Shown here: positions 17,155 through 25,724 of the stretch, piece by piece
Layout of the letters: every line of letters begins with the position of its first letter
Position numbering within the stretch: the first letter of the stretch is position 1
Source of the DNA: Candidatus Moranbacteria bacterium RIFCSPHIGHO2_01_FULL_55_24
GTDB taxonomy: Bacteria > Patescibacteria > Paceibacteria > Moranbacterales > UBA1568
Length of the DNA: 64,000 nucleotides
Reading direction: 5' to 3'
Assembly: GCA_001786575.1 (NCBI GenBank)
Contig: MFRW01000011.1
Location: 23,443-87,442, forward strand
Program-made: the position numbers and the translations under genes
The notes under the pieces: generated by a model
Databases searched by the model: none
What the model was told of the DNA's origin: nothing
What the model saw: the letters and a program-made list of their open reading frames with translations, nothing else

Positions 17155-18420
17155 TTATGCCCGTGTTTTCCGTTCGATGCGCGCCCCGATCTTCTGGAGG
17201 CGCTCCTCGATGCGCTCATATCCGCGGTCGACCTGATAGATATCCTCGATGGTCGTCGTGCCCTTGGCCGCGAGGGCCGCGATAATCAGCGCCACTCCGG
17301 CCCGCAGATCATAGCTCTTGATAACCGTCCCCTCGAGCGGAGTTTTCCCGTGGACGACCACCTGATGAGGGTTGAGTACGGTGGCCTTGGCGCCCATCTT
17401 CTCTAGCTCGGAAACATAGCTGAAGCGCCCTTCGAACAGGGTATCGAAGATGAGCGTCGAGCCCTTCGCCTGGGTGGCGAGCACGCCGAACGGTGCTTGG
17501 ATGTCGGTCGGAAGCCCAGGGTACGTCCGTGATTCGACCTTCGGTACGGCCCGGAGAACTCGTGCAGGGATAATCGTAATCGCATCCCCTGTGATCCGGA
17601 AATCCGTCCCGAATTCGCGAAGCTTTTCCAAAACAAGGTCGAGATGCTCTTCGCGAGCATGCTTTACGGTGATCTCGCTCCCGGTAGCGGCGCCCAGGAT
17701 AAGGAAAGTAGCCGCTTCGTTATGATCAGGGATAATCGTGTGTTCTCCTCCGGAAAGCTTCCGGCTGCCGGTGATTTCGAGCGTGTGCGACCCGAGTCCC
17801 TTGATCTTGGCCCCGAGCTTGATGAGGAAACGGCCGAGATCCTCCACATGCGGCTCGGCAGCAGCGATCTTGATCACAGTCTTCCCGGGAAGCGCGGCAG
17901 CAAGCATCATGGCGTTCTCGGTCGCGGTGACCGAGAGCTCTTTGAGCACCACTTTCCCCGCATGACGCCTGGAGGCGTCGGCCTGATAGCCTTTCGCAGT
18001 TTCTCGGATATCGACTCCGAGCTTCCGGAAAGCATCGACATGCGTATCCACCGGCCGGGCGCCGATTACGCAGCCTCCTGGCTGGGCCAAGAAGAAAGAG
18101 CGGAAACGGGCCGCGAGGGGCCCGAGAAGAAGGATCGAGGAGCGGATCTGCCGCACTGCCGATGCATCCGCTTTTTTCAGAGAAAGGTTCTTCGCGGTAA
18201 TCCGGACGCTCTTTTTCCCGACCCACTCCACCTGTGCTCCGAGACTTTCGAGGATTTCCAGCATGCGGAACACGTCCTCGATAAGAGGAATATTCTTTAT
18301 GGTACATGGCTCTATGGAGAGAAGCGTCGCAGCGAGAATCGGGGTCGCCGCGTTCTTCGATCCGCCGACTTCTATGGTCCCAGAAAGGCGTTTTCCGCCG
18401 GTAATTTCAAAAACTTCCAT
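17155..18420 (-). CDS. murA: UDP-N-acetylglucosamine 1-carboxyvinyltransferase
   Basis: 421 residues, the usual length. MurA transfers enolpyruvate from PEP to UDP-GlcNAc, the first committed step of peptidoglycan synthesis. Visible motifs: VGGSKNAATPILAA with the substrate-binding Lys-Asn pair near residues 21-22, the active-site loop PGGCVIGARPVDTH with the catalytic Cys retained, and the conserved YPGLPTDIQAPF. Because the Cys is kept, the enzyme should be of the fosfomycin-sensitive type by family knowledge. First gene of a six-gene minus-strand operon with its own promoter at 18448-18476. Confidence 0.96.
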   Translation of the reverse strand: MEVFEITGGKRLSGTIEVGGSKNAATPILAATLLSIEPCTIKNIPLIEDVFRMLEILESLGAQVEWVGKKSVRITAKNLSLKKADASAVRQIRSSILLLGPLAARFRSFFLAQPGGCVIGARPVDTHVDAFRKLGVDIRETAKGYQADASRRHAGKVVLKELSVTATENAMMLAAALPGKTVIKIAAAEPHVEDLGRFLIKLGAKIKGLGSHTLEITGSRKLSGGEHTIIPDHNEAATFLILGAATGSEITVKHAREEHLDLVLEKLREFGTDFRITGDAITIIPARVLRAVPKVESRTYPGLPTDIQAPFGVLATQAKGSTLIFDTLFEGRFSYVSELEKMGAKATVLNPHQVVVHGKTPLEGTVIKSYDLRAGVALIIAALAAKGTTTIEDIYQVDRGYERIEERLQKIGARIERKTRA

Positions 18421-18447
18421 GGGTAAAGATTGGTTAGTAGCTTAGTC

Positions 18448-18476
18448 AGCATAGCGCAAATAAAGGCTTCTTTCAA
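18448..18476 (-). promoter_or_regulatory. Sigma-70-type promoter of the murA operon
   Basis: TTGAAA and TATGCT separated by 17 bp, 27 bp upstream of the murA start and just after the trxB terminator. Confidence 0.55.
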
Positions 18477-18490
18477 GGGTAGAAAAGGCT

Positions 18491-18532
18491 AAAAAAAGCC
18501 CCGGAAGCCTCTCGTATGAGAAACTTCCAGGG
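18491..18532 (-). terminator. Rho-independent terminator after trxB
   Basis: On the minus strand CCCTGGAAG pairs with CTTCCGGGG (9 bp, one G-U), the loop can extend the stem with CTC/GAG, and TTTTTTT follows one base later. A second weaker hairpin (AGAGG/CCTCT then TTTT) lies directly after the trxB stop at about 18568-18598. Confidence 0.8.
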
Positions 18533-18599
18533 AATTCGAACGGCTTATGCCGAGTTCAAGCTGTACGGGAAAAAGAGGCGATCCCCCCGGACCTCTCTT

Positions 18600-19520
18600 T
18601 CAGGCGGATTTGCGGATATAGTCATAGGCCGAAAGGGCCGCTACTACCCCGTAGCCTGCGGAAATATTGTTCTGTTTGTAGAGCACATCCGTCGCGTCCC
18701 CCGTGGCGAATATGCCAGGCTGCGAAGTGGCAGCGGTCTTCCCGTCGACAATAATCTCTCCGCGCTCATTCATCTCCACTAATCCCTTGGCGAATTCAGT
18801 ATTCGGGATCATGCCGATTTCTACGAACACGCCGTCGAGCGGAATCGTCTTTTCCTCACCGCTTTCCTTATCCTGGTAGCGGAGTCCGGTCACGATCTGC
18901 TCTCCGAGAATCTCTTGGGTCAGGGCCTGATAGATGACGCTCACCTTTTCCGACGCCAATACCTTCTCCTGTGTGATCTGATCCCCCTTCAGCTCGCCCG
19001 AACGCACGATGAGAACGACTTCCTTGGCATACGGAAGAAGATCTTCTACCGCTTCCAGACCGGCATTCCCGCCGCCTACGACCGCGACCTTCTTGTCACG
19101 GAAGAACGGGGCATCGCAGGTCGAGCAATAGACGACACCCTTCCCCGCGAACTTCTCTTCGCCAGGCACATCCAAGTGGCGATGGCGCCCGCCGGACGCG
19201 ATGATCACCGTCTTCGTTTCATACTCGCCCTTCTCGCTCATGACCCGGTATCCGCCGGTTGGCAGCTCTTCTATCTTGGTGGCCCGCTCGCCGGTCCGGA
19301 TCTCTATCCCTTCCTGCGCGCGCAAGTGTTTCTCCAAAGCCTGGGCGAACTCCCAGCCGGTAATCGATTCTGTCCCGATCCAGTTCTCGATCCCTGCGGA
19401 TACGGTCGACTGGCTCTGGAAGTTCTCGGTAATGAAAAGCGTCTTCAGCTGCTTCCTCGCCGCATACACGCCCGCGGCTATTCCTCCCGGTCCGCCTCCG
19501 ATAATGACCACGTCGTACAT
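18600..19520 (-). CDS. trxB: Thioredoxin reductase
   Basis: 306 residues, standard low-molecular-weight thioredoxin reductase. FAD-binding GGGPGGIAAGVYAARK near the N-terminus, the redox pair in VYCSTCDAPFF (CxxC, about 133-136), the NADPH-binding VGGGNAGLEAVEDL and the C-terminal FAD motif GIFATGDATD are all present. It reduces thioredoxin with NADPH in the cytoplasm. The frame stays open for 37 codons upstream of the ATG without a good start codon, so the short form is preferred. It lies 143 bp downstream of murD and may be read from the same promoter. Confidence 0.93.
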   Translation of the reverse strand: MYDVVIIGGGPGGIAAGVYAARKQLKTLFITENFQSQSTVSAGIENWIGTESITGWEFAQALEKHLRAQEGIEIRTGERATKIEELPTGGYRVMSEKGEYETKTVIIASGGRHRHLDVPGEEKFAGKGVVYCSTCDAPFFRDKKVAVVGGGNAGLEAVEDLLPYAKEVVLIVRSGELKGDQITQEKVLASEKVSVIYQALTQEILGEQIVTGLRYQDKESGEEKTIPLDGVFVEIGMIPNTEFAKGLVEMNERGEIIVDGKTAATSQPGIFATGDATDVLYKQNNISAGYGVVAALSAYDYIRKSA

Positions 19521-19663
19521 AGTATTCAGAAATTCAAAAGTTAACAGAATGCCCTTGTCCAGCGGATGCGAGAGAACGATACGGTCTTTGAAATACTGAC
19601 TTTCAAAAGCTTCCTCTGCCGCTTTCCTATTTTACCGCCCAAAAGAAAAAGTGTCTAAAACCC

Positions 19664-21061
19664 CTAAAGAAGGGCTTTGACCTGGTTCCGGAACTGGTCT
19701 CCGCGGTCGAATTCGTTTGAGAACACCCCGAAACTGGCCGCTCCGGGAGAGAGCAGCACGACATCCCCCGGCGCCTTCGCCGCCTCGGCTTCTGCGAGGG
19801 CTTCGGCCATGGAACGCACCACGACATACTTTTCCTGGGCGCCGAGCCGCGCCAGGATCTTCTCGAGCTTGTCGGTACCGCCCCCTGCGAAGAGAATCGC
19901 TTTCTTCGCTTGCTTCGAAAGAGCGATGGCGAGAGCTTCGAAATCGAGTTCCTTGTCGCTCCCTCCTCCCACAAAAATGACCGGTGACCCGGCAAACGCC
20001 TTGAGTGCCGAAAGAGCCGCTTCAGGTATGGTGGCGGCACTGTCGTTGTAATAGCGCACCTGGTCCTTCTCACGCACGAATTCCAGCCGGTGCGGCACGC
20101 CGGCAAACGTCTCGACGCCTTCGCGGATCATTTTCGGCTTGAGTCCATAAGCGAGACACGCAAGTGCGGCCGCCAAGACATTCCCGCGGTTGTGTTCTCC
20201 GGTAAGAGAAATCTTCTCGAGCGGGAACAAAACCTTATCGTGATCGGCTTCTCGCACGAAGAGGACGTTATTCTCTATCCAAGCGCCGCTCCCAGGGATA
20301 CTCCCTCCGGCAGAAAACCAGAGCACGGAACCGGGGGCCTCCTCTGCCGCCTCGCGCACAGCGGGGTTATCCGCATTCGCGACAAGTATATCCTTCCCCT
20401 TTTGAAAACGGAAAATATTCTTCTTGTCCTCCAGATATGCTTCAAGCGTCTTGTAGTAATTGAGGTGGTCAGGATAGAAGTTCGTGAAGACGGCGATGTG
20501 CGGACTCTTCTTGAGATCCTGAAGCGGCGAGAGTCGCCAAGAGGAAAGCTCGAATACTACGACCGCATCGGCTGTCGCCTTGGAAAGCTGGGAAAGTACG
20601 CCGACTTGGCTGATCCCGGCGCGCACCACCTTCTTGCCGGCACGCTCCAGGATGTGTGCGATGAGGGAAGCCGTCGTCGTTTTCCCTTTCGTGCCCGTAA
20701 CGCCGATGATCGGCGCCGGACAGAAACGGAAGAAGAGGCTCGAATCCATTTCCACGGGAACCTTGTGCTTCTTCGCCAAGAGAATATATTCGTTCTTCCA
20801 CGAAATACCGGGATTCTTCACGACCATATCCACCCGGGTGAAATCTTCCGGTCGGTACTGGCCTAAGACATACGTGATGTTCTTGTACTTCTTGAGCTTC
20901 TCGAGCGATGCCGCAAGTTCGCTCTTTTTCTTGATATCGGTCACGATGATCTCCCGCGCCCCGGCTTCTGCCAGGAACGCGACCGTGCCTACGCCCCCCA
21001 TATTGAGGCCCAGGCCGAATACCGTAATACGCTTATTCTTGAGGAAAGACGGATTTTGCAT
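19664..21061 (-). CDS. murD: UDP-N-acetylmuramoylalanine-D-glutamate ligase
   Basis: 465 residues. The Rossmann N-terminal domain (ITVFGLGLNMGGVGTVAFLA) is followed by the Mur-ligase ATP motif GVTGTKGKTTTASLIAHIL (about 114-132), the central-domain FTNFYPDHLNYYKTLEAYLE and the C-terminal domain starting near GVPHRLEFVREKDQVRYYND. It adds D-glutamate to UDP-MurNAc-L-Ala in the cytoplasm. Its neighbours are trxB downstream and an amidohydrolase operon upstream, rather than the classical dcw cluster. Confidence 0.92.
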   Translation of the reverse strand: MQNPSFLKNKRITVFGLGLNMGGVGTVAFLAEAGAREIIVTDIKKKSELAASLEKLKKYKNITYVLGQYRPEDFTRVDMVVKNPGISWKNEYILLAKKHKVPVEMDSSLFFRFCPAPIIGVTGTKGKTTTASLIAHILERAGKKVVRAGISQVGVLSQLSKATADAVVVFELSSWRLSPLQDLKKSPHIAVFTNFYPDHLNYYKTLEAYLEDKKNIFRFQKGKDILVANADNPAVREAAEEAPGSVLWFSAGGSIPGSGAWIENNVLFVREADHDKVLFPLEKISLTGEHNRGNVLAAALACLAYGLKPKMIREGVETFAGVPHRLEFVREKDQVRYYNDSAATIPEAALSALKAFAGSPVIFVGGGSDKELDFEALAIALSKQAKKAILFAGGGTDKLEKILARLGAQEKYVVVRSMAEALAEAEAAKAPGDVVLLSPGAASFGVFSNEFDRGDQFRNQVKALL

Positions 21062-21082
21062 AGCAGGGTCTGTGAGAACCGA

Positions 21083-21111
21083 ACATTACAGGAAAATTTC
21101 CCTCTTGGCAA
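21083..21111 (-). promoter_or_regulatory. Candidate promoter of murD
   Basis: TTGCCA and TAATGT with 17-bp spacing, 22 bp before the murD start. The -10 is weak, but the -35 lies in a 13-bp block (CTTGCCAAGAGGG) that is also present at the lepB promoter. Confidence 0.4.
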
Positions 21112-21125
21112 GACGAATTTTCGAG

Positions 21126-21147
21126 AAAAAAGAGGCTGATTTCCAGC
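21126..21147 (-). terminator. Weak terminator after the D-aminoacylase-like gene
   Basis: On the minus strand GCTG-GAAAT-CAGC is followed by CCTC and six T. The stem is only 4-5 bp, so termination may be partial. Confidence 0.35.
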
Positions 21148-21154
21148 TATTTTT

Positions 21155-22747
21155 CTACCAGGAGAACCAGCTTTGCTTCGAGCGCAAGACCTTTCCGCTG
21201 CGCACTTTTCCGAGCGTACCGTTCTCGAGGGCAAGGATTCCATTGATAGCCAAATGAGAGATGCCGACGGCATACTGATAGGGGTTTTCCATCGTCGCCA
21301 AGTCTTGGATCTTTTCGGGATCGAACACGACGACATCGGCCGCGAATCCCCTTACGAGTGCGCCGCGCTTCTCCAGACGGAATTTCTTCGCCGGAAGCCC
21401 GCTCATCTTGTGGACCGCTTCCTCCCACGAAAGCGCTTTCTTTTCGCGCACGTATTCCGCGAAGACTTTCGGGAAGGTACCGAAGTTCCGCGGGTGCACC
21501 AGATCGCCGGTAGCCTTATGCGCTATCGAATAGCCGGCGCCGTTGCTCGAAATGATCGAGAACGGGTGCTGGATAGCCCGGAGCACATTCTTCGGCGAGA
21601 GCACTTCGAGCGATACGATGGCACGGCCATCGCTGGCAGACAGGAAATCGAGAACAGTCTCTTCAGGAGACTTCCCTTGGAGCGCCGCGATTTCGGATAT
21701 GCGGCGGCGCGAAAGCATCTTGCTCAACGTCGATGCGGAGATGAGAATCCGGGAATAGTCTGTCGGTTTCTTCCGCATGTCCCGGAGCACCGCAGCGCGG
21801 ACTTGTCCGTCTTTCAGCCGTTCGAGCATCATTTTCCGGCCGTCGCGGGTAATCCATTCCGGAAGGAGCGTATACAGAACCGAACCGGTAGTCGTGTACG
21901 GGTACACATCGAAAGAGACGTCGATACCGTTCAAGGCAGCCGTCTCGATGAGATTGAAAGCTTCGTCCATGAGGTGCCAGTTCTCTTCCCCGACTGCCTT
22001 GAGATGGGAGATGTGAAGCGGAATCTTGGTCTCGCGGGCGATCGTGATCGCCTCTTCGACGGCCTTTACCAGACCCGCTTCCTCATCGCGCACGTACGTA
22101 GCATAGACGCCATCCCGTTCCGCTACCTCGGAAACGAGCGTCATCAGTTCGCGAGCGCCGGCATCGCGGGCATGCGTATAGCGGAGGCCGGTAGAGAGCC
22201 CTATCCCTCCTTCTTTGAGGCCTATCTTGAGTAGGCGTTCCATGACAGAAATCTCCTCGGGAGTGATCGTCCGCGTCTCGTCCTTCATCGCCCCGCGGCG
22301 GAGCGTGCCATGGCCCACCAGCGTCGCGAAATTCGTCGCTGGGCGGCGGCGCTCGACAGCGGCCAGGAATTCCTTCATCGAAAGCCAGTTGAAGTTGATC
22401 TTCTGGATGTCGGTCCATTTCTGGATGGACCGTATGATGCCCGGCTCGGTCAATGGCGCGAGCGACGCTCCGGAATTCCCGCCGATGATCGTCGTCACTC
22501 CCTGATAGAGGAGACTCTCCAGGCTCGGATTCGCCAAGAGCTGCCAATAGGTGTCCGAGTGGTTGTTGACATCGACAAATCCGGGAGTCACATACTGCCC
22601 TGCCGCATCGATGACTTTCTCCGCCTGGGCATGGCGCAGCTCTCCGATGTCGGCGATTACTCCCTCTTTGATAGCCAAATCAGCCCGGTACATCGGCCGG
22701 CCGGTGCCATCGATTATGGTGCCGTTCTTGATGAGGATGTCGTACAT
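21155..22747 (-). CDS. D-aminoacylase-like amidohydrolase with altered metal site
   Basis: 530 residues along the full N-acyl-D-amino-acid deacylase fold: N-terminal beta-sandwich (ILIKNGTIIDGTGRP), TIM barrel, and C-terminal KKFRLEKRGALVRGFAADVVVFDPEK. Family members hydrolyse N-acyl-D-amino acids using zinc. Here the first metal motif is VDVNNHSD (Asn61 where the first His of DxHxH is expected), the bridging Cys of the GGNCG motif is Ser92, and the SDG Asp is Asn402; the later LHISHLK histidines remain. The enzyme may use another metal arrangement or be inactive. It is last in the glycolytic operon, 31 bp after the unknown 342-residue gene. Confidence 0.8.
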   Translation of the reverse strand: MYDILIKNGTIIDGTGRPMYRADLAIKEGVIADIGELRHAQAEKVIDAAGQYVTPGFVDVNNHSDTYWQLLANPSLESLLYQGVTTIIGGNSGASLAPLTEPGIIRSIQKWTDIQKINFNWLSMKEFLAAVERRRPATNFATLVGHGTLRRGAMKDETRTITPEEISVMERLLKIGLKEGGIGLSTGLRYTHARDAGARELMTLVSEVAERDGVYATYVRDEEAGLVKAVEEAITIARETKIPLHISHLKAVGEENWHLMDEAFNLIETAALNGIDVSFDVYPYTTTGSVLYTLLPEWITRDGRKMMLERLKDGQVRAAVLRDMRKKPTDYSRILISASTLSKMLSRRRISEIAALQGKSPEETVLDFLSASDGRAIVSLEVLSPKNVLRAIQHPFSIISSNGAGYSIAHKATGDLVHPRNFGTFPKVFAEYVREKKALSWEEAVHKMSGLPAKKFRLEKRGALVRGFAADVVVFDPEKIQDLATMENPYQYAVGISHLAINGILALENGTLGKVRSGKVLRSKQSWFSW

Positions 22748-22778
22748 GGGATTTCGGAAAAGGAAGCGCCGCTCGCGC

Positions 22779-23807
22779 TTACTTTTTCCCGTTCTTGATA
22801 ATTTTCTCTACCTCCTGCATGAAGGCCTTGTCTTTCTGGAGGATTTTCGGGACGAGGAGATGCGCATCTGCCGCTTCTTTCAGATCTTTCACCTTCGCGA
22901 GCGTGCCCCCCTTCGCGACCTCGAGAATCCGGTCGTATTCGGCCATGTCCGGCGTTGCGAAGCGCACATTACGGAAATCCTGGGTGGTGCCTGCGAGGAC
23001 TACCTGCCCCGTACGGGCCTCGGGAAGCATCTCGGCGAGAGCATTGCCGGAATTGCGGCTGTTCTTCATACTGGCCACTTTGACATTCCACTTCTCGTCA
23101 TGCTTGAGCGTCTGATCCGCATAGTGCATCGCATAGGCCGGGTCCACTTCGGCCACCTTGAGCATGAAGGCTTCGTTCATTTTCGCTTCTTTGGGAAGAT
23201 TCTGCAGGAAGCTGCCAAGCGAATCGTGGTTCGTTTCGAGCTCATGGAGGAAACGGCTGAACTCGCCGATTTCCTTGGGACTTCCCTGAACGATGGCTTC
23301 TTGGCCGAAGCCCGAATCTTCCTTGAAGATGCTTTTGGGCGGCTCTGGAACTTTCGTTTCTTCGGCTGCCTCCGGCGCTTCTTCGGGAGCTGGCGCTGCC
23401 TCCTCCTTCGGCGCCTCTTGGGGTGCTTCTTCTTTTTTCGGAGCTTTCTTCTTTTCCGGGACAGCCTCTTCCTGCCTCTCCGGCACTTCGCCGCCAAGCG
23501 CTTCGAGCTCATCCTCCAGCTTCTTCCGCTGATTGATAAGAGCCAAGAGTTCTTCGTCTTCTTTGTCCGGCGTAATGTCCTTGTTGAGGGTCCCTATTTC
23601 CTGGAGAAGCTTCGCGCGCTTGCCTTCGAGCTCCGCTTTCGCCTCATCTTCGTGCTGTTTCGCTTCATAGGCTTGGCGCAGCTCATCGAGACGCTTCCGT
23701 TCAGCTAAAAACTCGAGTACCTGTTCATCTGACAAGTCCCCGAATTTTGTCTCGCGTATCTCTGCTAGACGTTCGTGATGTTTTGTTTCATCTGGTGCAT
23801 TTCCCAT
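22779..23807 (-). CDS. Conserved protein of unknown function, coiled coil plus C-terminal domain
   Basis: 342 residues from the ATG at 23807, chosen because AAGGAGG lies 6 nt upstream; the longer frame from a TTG would place that ribosome site inside the gene. Residues 1-105 are a charged coiled coil, 105-170 a Pro/Ala/Glu/Lys linker, and 170-342 a folded helical part with repeats such as EAFMLKVAEVDPAYAMHYAD and KAFMQEVEKIIKNGKK. The C-terminal style recalls short helical repeats seen in DUF4116-like proteins, but this is a weak impression. No signal or membrane segment. It sits between gap and the amidohydrolase gene; function unknown. Confidence 0.7.
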   Translation of the reverse strand: MGNAPDETKHHERLAEIRETKFGDLSDEQVLEFLAERKRLDELRQAYEAKQHEDEAKAELEGKRAKLLQEIGTLNKDITPDKEDEELLALINQRKKLEDELEALGGEVPERQEEAVPEKKKAPKKEEAPQEAPKEEAAPAPEEAPEAAEETKVPEPPKSIFKEDSGFGQEAIVQGSPKEIGEFSRFLHELETNHDSLGSFLQNLPKEAKMNEAFMLKVAEVDPAYAMHYADQTLKHDEKWNVKVASMKNSRNSGNALAEMLPEARTGQVVLAGTTQDFRNVRFATPDMAEYDRILEVAKGGTLAKVKDLKEAADAHLLVPKILQKDKAFMQEVEKIIKNGKK

Positions 23808-23825
23808 AGGCCCTCCTTCCAAAAA

Positions 23826-24833
23826 CTAGACGGCAATATGCTCCGCCATTTCGATCAGGCGGTTCGAGTAACCCCATTCGTTATCATACCACGCCACCAC
23901 TTTCACCAGATCGCCATCGATGACCTTCGTAAGCGACAGATCGACTATGCTTGAAAACGGATTGCCGATAAAGTCGGAAGAAACCAGCGGCTCTTCCGTT
24001 ACCGCAAGCACTCCCTTGTAACGGGGCGATCCGGCAGCCGTCTTGAGCGCTTCATTGATGGCTTCCGCAGTAGTTTTTTTCTTGAGCAGGAAAGTGAAGT
24101 CCGTCAGCGAGACGACCACTGTCGGGACCCGTATCGACAGTCCGTCAAAGCGGCCTTTGAGCTCCGGCATCACCTGGGTGACTGCAATCGCAGCACCGGT
24201 GGTCGTCGGTACGATGTTCTGCGCGGCTGCGCGGGCGCGCCGGAGATCCTTGTGCGGCCCATCCTGCAGGTTCTGGTCGGCCGTATAAGAATGGATCGTC
24301 GTCATGAGTGCCTTTTCGATACCGAAGAGTTCGTGGATCACCTGGGCTACCGGAGCGAGCGAATTGGTCGTGCAGGAAGCGTTCGAAATCACCTTCTCTT
24401 CCCCGTAGCGGTCATGATTCACCCCCATAAGGAAGGTGGGCACGCTCCCTTCTTCACCCTTCGAGGGAGCGGAGAGGATGACTTTTTTGGCGCCGGCATC
24501 AAGATGTTTCGAAGCGGCGTCCTTGTCGGTAAACCTTCCCGTACATTCGAGCACCACGTCTACCTGAAGTTTCCCCCACGGCAGCTTCTCCGGAACCGGT
24601 TCGGCATAGATCGGGTAACGCTTGCCGGAAACGACAAGCTCCGTCCCTTCCACGGAAACCTTCTCGCGGAAATGCCCGTAGGCCGTGTCGTACTGGAGGA
24701 GATGCGCCAGCACTCCCGCCTCGGTCAGGTCGTTGATCGCGACGACTTCCAAGTCCGGCTTCTGAAGAGCGATCTTGAAGGCCGCGCGGCCGATACGGCC
24801 GAACCCGTTGATAGCAATCCTTTTTTTCTGCAT
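23826..24833 (-). CDS. gap: Glyceraldehyde-3-phosphate dehydrogenase
   Basis: 335 residues. NAD-binding INGFGRIGRAAFKIAL at the N-terminus, the catalytic-cysteine motif SNASCTTNSLAPVAQ (about 150-164), the catalytic-histidine motif TTIHSYTADQ and the C-terminal VAWYDNEWGYSNRL are intact. It oxidises glyceraldehyde-3-phosphate to 1,3-bisphosphoglycerate in lower glycolysis. It follows the aldolase by 21 bp in an operon that also carries tpiA, so the triose part of glycolysis is encoded together. Confidence 0.97.
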   Translation of the reverse strand: MQKKRIAINGFGRIGRAAFKIALQKPDLEVVAINDLTEAGVLAHLLQYDTAYGHFREKVSVEGTELVVSGKRYPIYAEPVPEKLPWGKLQVDVVLECTGRFTDKDAASKHLDAGAKKVILSAPSKGEEGSVPTFLMGVNHDRYGEEKVISNASCTTNSLAPVAQVIHELFGIEKALMTTIHSYTADQNLQDGPHKDLRRARAAAQNIVPTTTGAAIAVTQVMPELKGRFDGLSIRVPTVVVSLTDFTFLLKKKTTAEAINEALKTAAGSPRYKGVLAVTEEPLVSSDFIGNPFSSIVDLSLTKVIDGDLVKVVAWYDNEWGYSNRLIEMAEHIAV

Positions 24834-24854
24834 ACGTTTTATCTTTACTCCTTT

Positions 24855-25712
24855 TTATGCCTTCCCCGCGCTGCCGAAGGCTTCGATTTTCTTCTTCACC
24901 GCTTCCTTGGTGTACTCTCTCGCTGTTCCGAGAACTTTCCGCAGATCGGTCTCGTCTACTGACTGGAGCATCTCACGCATCCCGCCGATGAAAGCGAGAC
25001 GGATCGCCGTATCGACATTGAAACAGCTGATTCCGCGTTTGATCACCTCCGCGACACGCTCATTGTCCCAATCCGATGCTCCGTGGAGGACAAGCGGGAG
25101 CGAGACCAGGCTCTGGATCTTAGAGAGCCGCTCGTAGTCCGGCTCGCTCCGTTCCCGGAAGAATCCGTGGGCATTGCCGATAGCGACTGCGAGCGTATCG
25201 ATGCCGGTCTCTTCGACAAAAGCTTTCGCCTGCTCGGGATCGGTCATGTACTGGTTCCAGTCCACCGTATCCATCTGCATCTCCCCGATATACGGGACAT
25301 TTCCCAGTTCCGCTTGGACCGTGATTCCGCGGGCATGCGCGATCTCGACGATTTTCTTCGTCATCATGACGTTGTCGGCATATTCTTTGCGCGACCCATC
25401 ATACATCACGGATGTGAATCCGATATCCATGGCCCGCTCGACGACTTCGAAACTTTTGCCGTGATCCAGATGGATTCCGACCGGGATATCCTTGGCATAG
25501 AATTCGGCGATGTTCGCGATGAGGTGGTAGATCCCGCGTCCGCCGGCGTATTCGAACGTCTTCTCGGTCACCTGCACGATGACGGGGGAAGACAGATCTT
25601 TGGCCGCCTCGATGATAGCCTGGGTCGTTTCAAGGTTGATGGTATTGAAAGCGCCGACGGCGTATCCGCCCTCTTTCGCTTTCGCAAGGATGTCTTTGAC
25701 ATTGGTCAGCAT
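24855..25712 (-). CDS. fba: Class II fructose-bisphosphate aldolase
   Basis: 285 residues. Zinc-dependent class II signatures are visible: GAFNTINLETTQAI near the N-terminus, IHLDHGKSFEVVERAMD with the metal-binding His and substrate Asp, SVMYDGSRKEYADN, IGNAHGFF and LVLHGASDWDNERV. Length and motifs match the GatY/KbaY-FbaA family; tagatose-bisphosphate activity cannot be excluded, but linkage with tpiA and gap makes the glycolytic role most likely. Starts 12 bp downstream of tpiA. Confidence 0.93.
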   Translation of the reverse strand: MLTNVKDILAKAKEGGYAVGAFNTINLETTQAIIEAAKDLSSPVIVQVTEKTFEYAGGRGIYHLIANIAEFYAKDIPVGIHLDHGKSFEVVERAMDIGFTSVMYDGSRKEYADNVMMTKKIVEIAHARGITVQAELGNVPYIGEMQMDTVDWNQYMTDPEQAKAFVEETGIDTLAVAIGNAHGFFRERSEPDYERLSKIQSLVSLPLVLHGASDWDNERVAEVIKRGISCFNVDTAIRLAFIGGMREMLQSVDETDLRKVLGTAREYTKEAVKKKIEAFGSAGKA

Positions 25713-25724
25713 AGGTAGAGCATT

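Noticed and set aside
19521..19631. Open frame of 37 codons continuous with trxB upstream of its ATG
   Set aside because: No usable start codon or ribosome site; trxB aligns normally from MYDVVIIGGG. It could be a leftover of a lost gene but cannot be supported.
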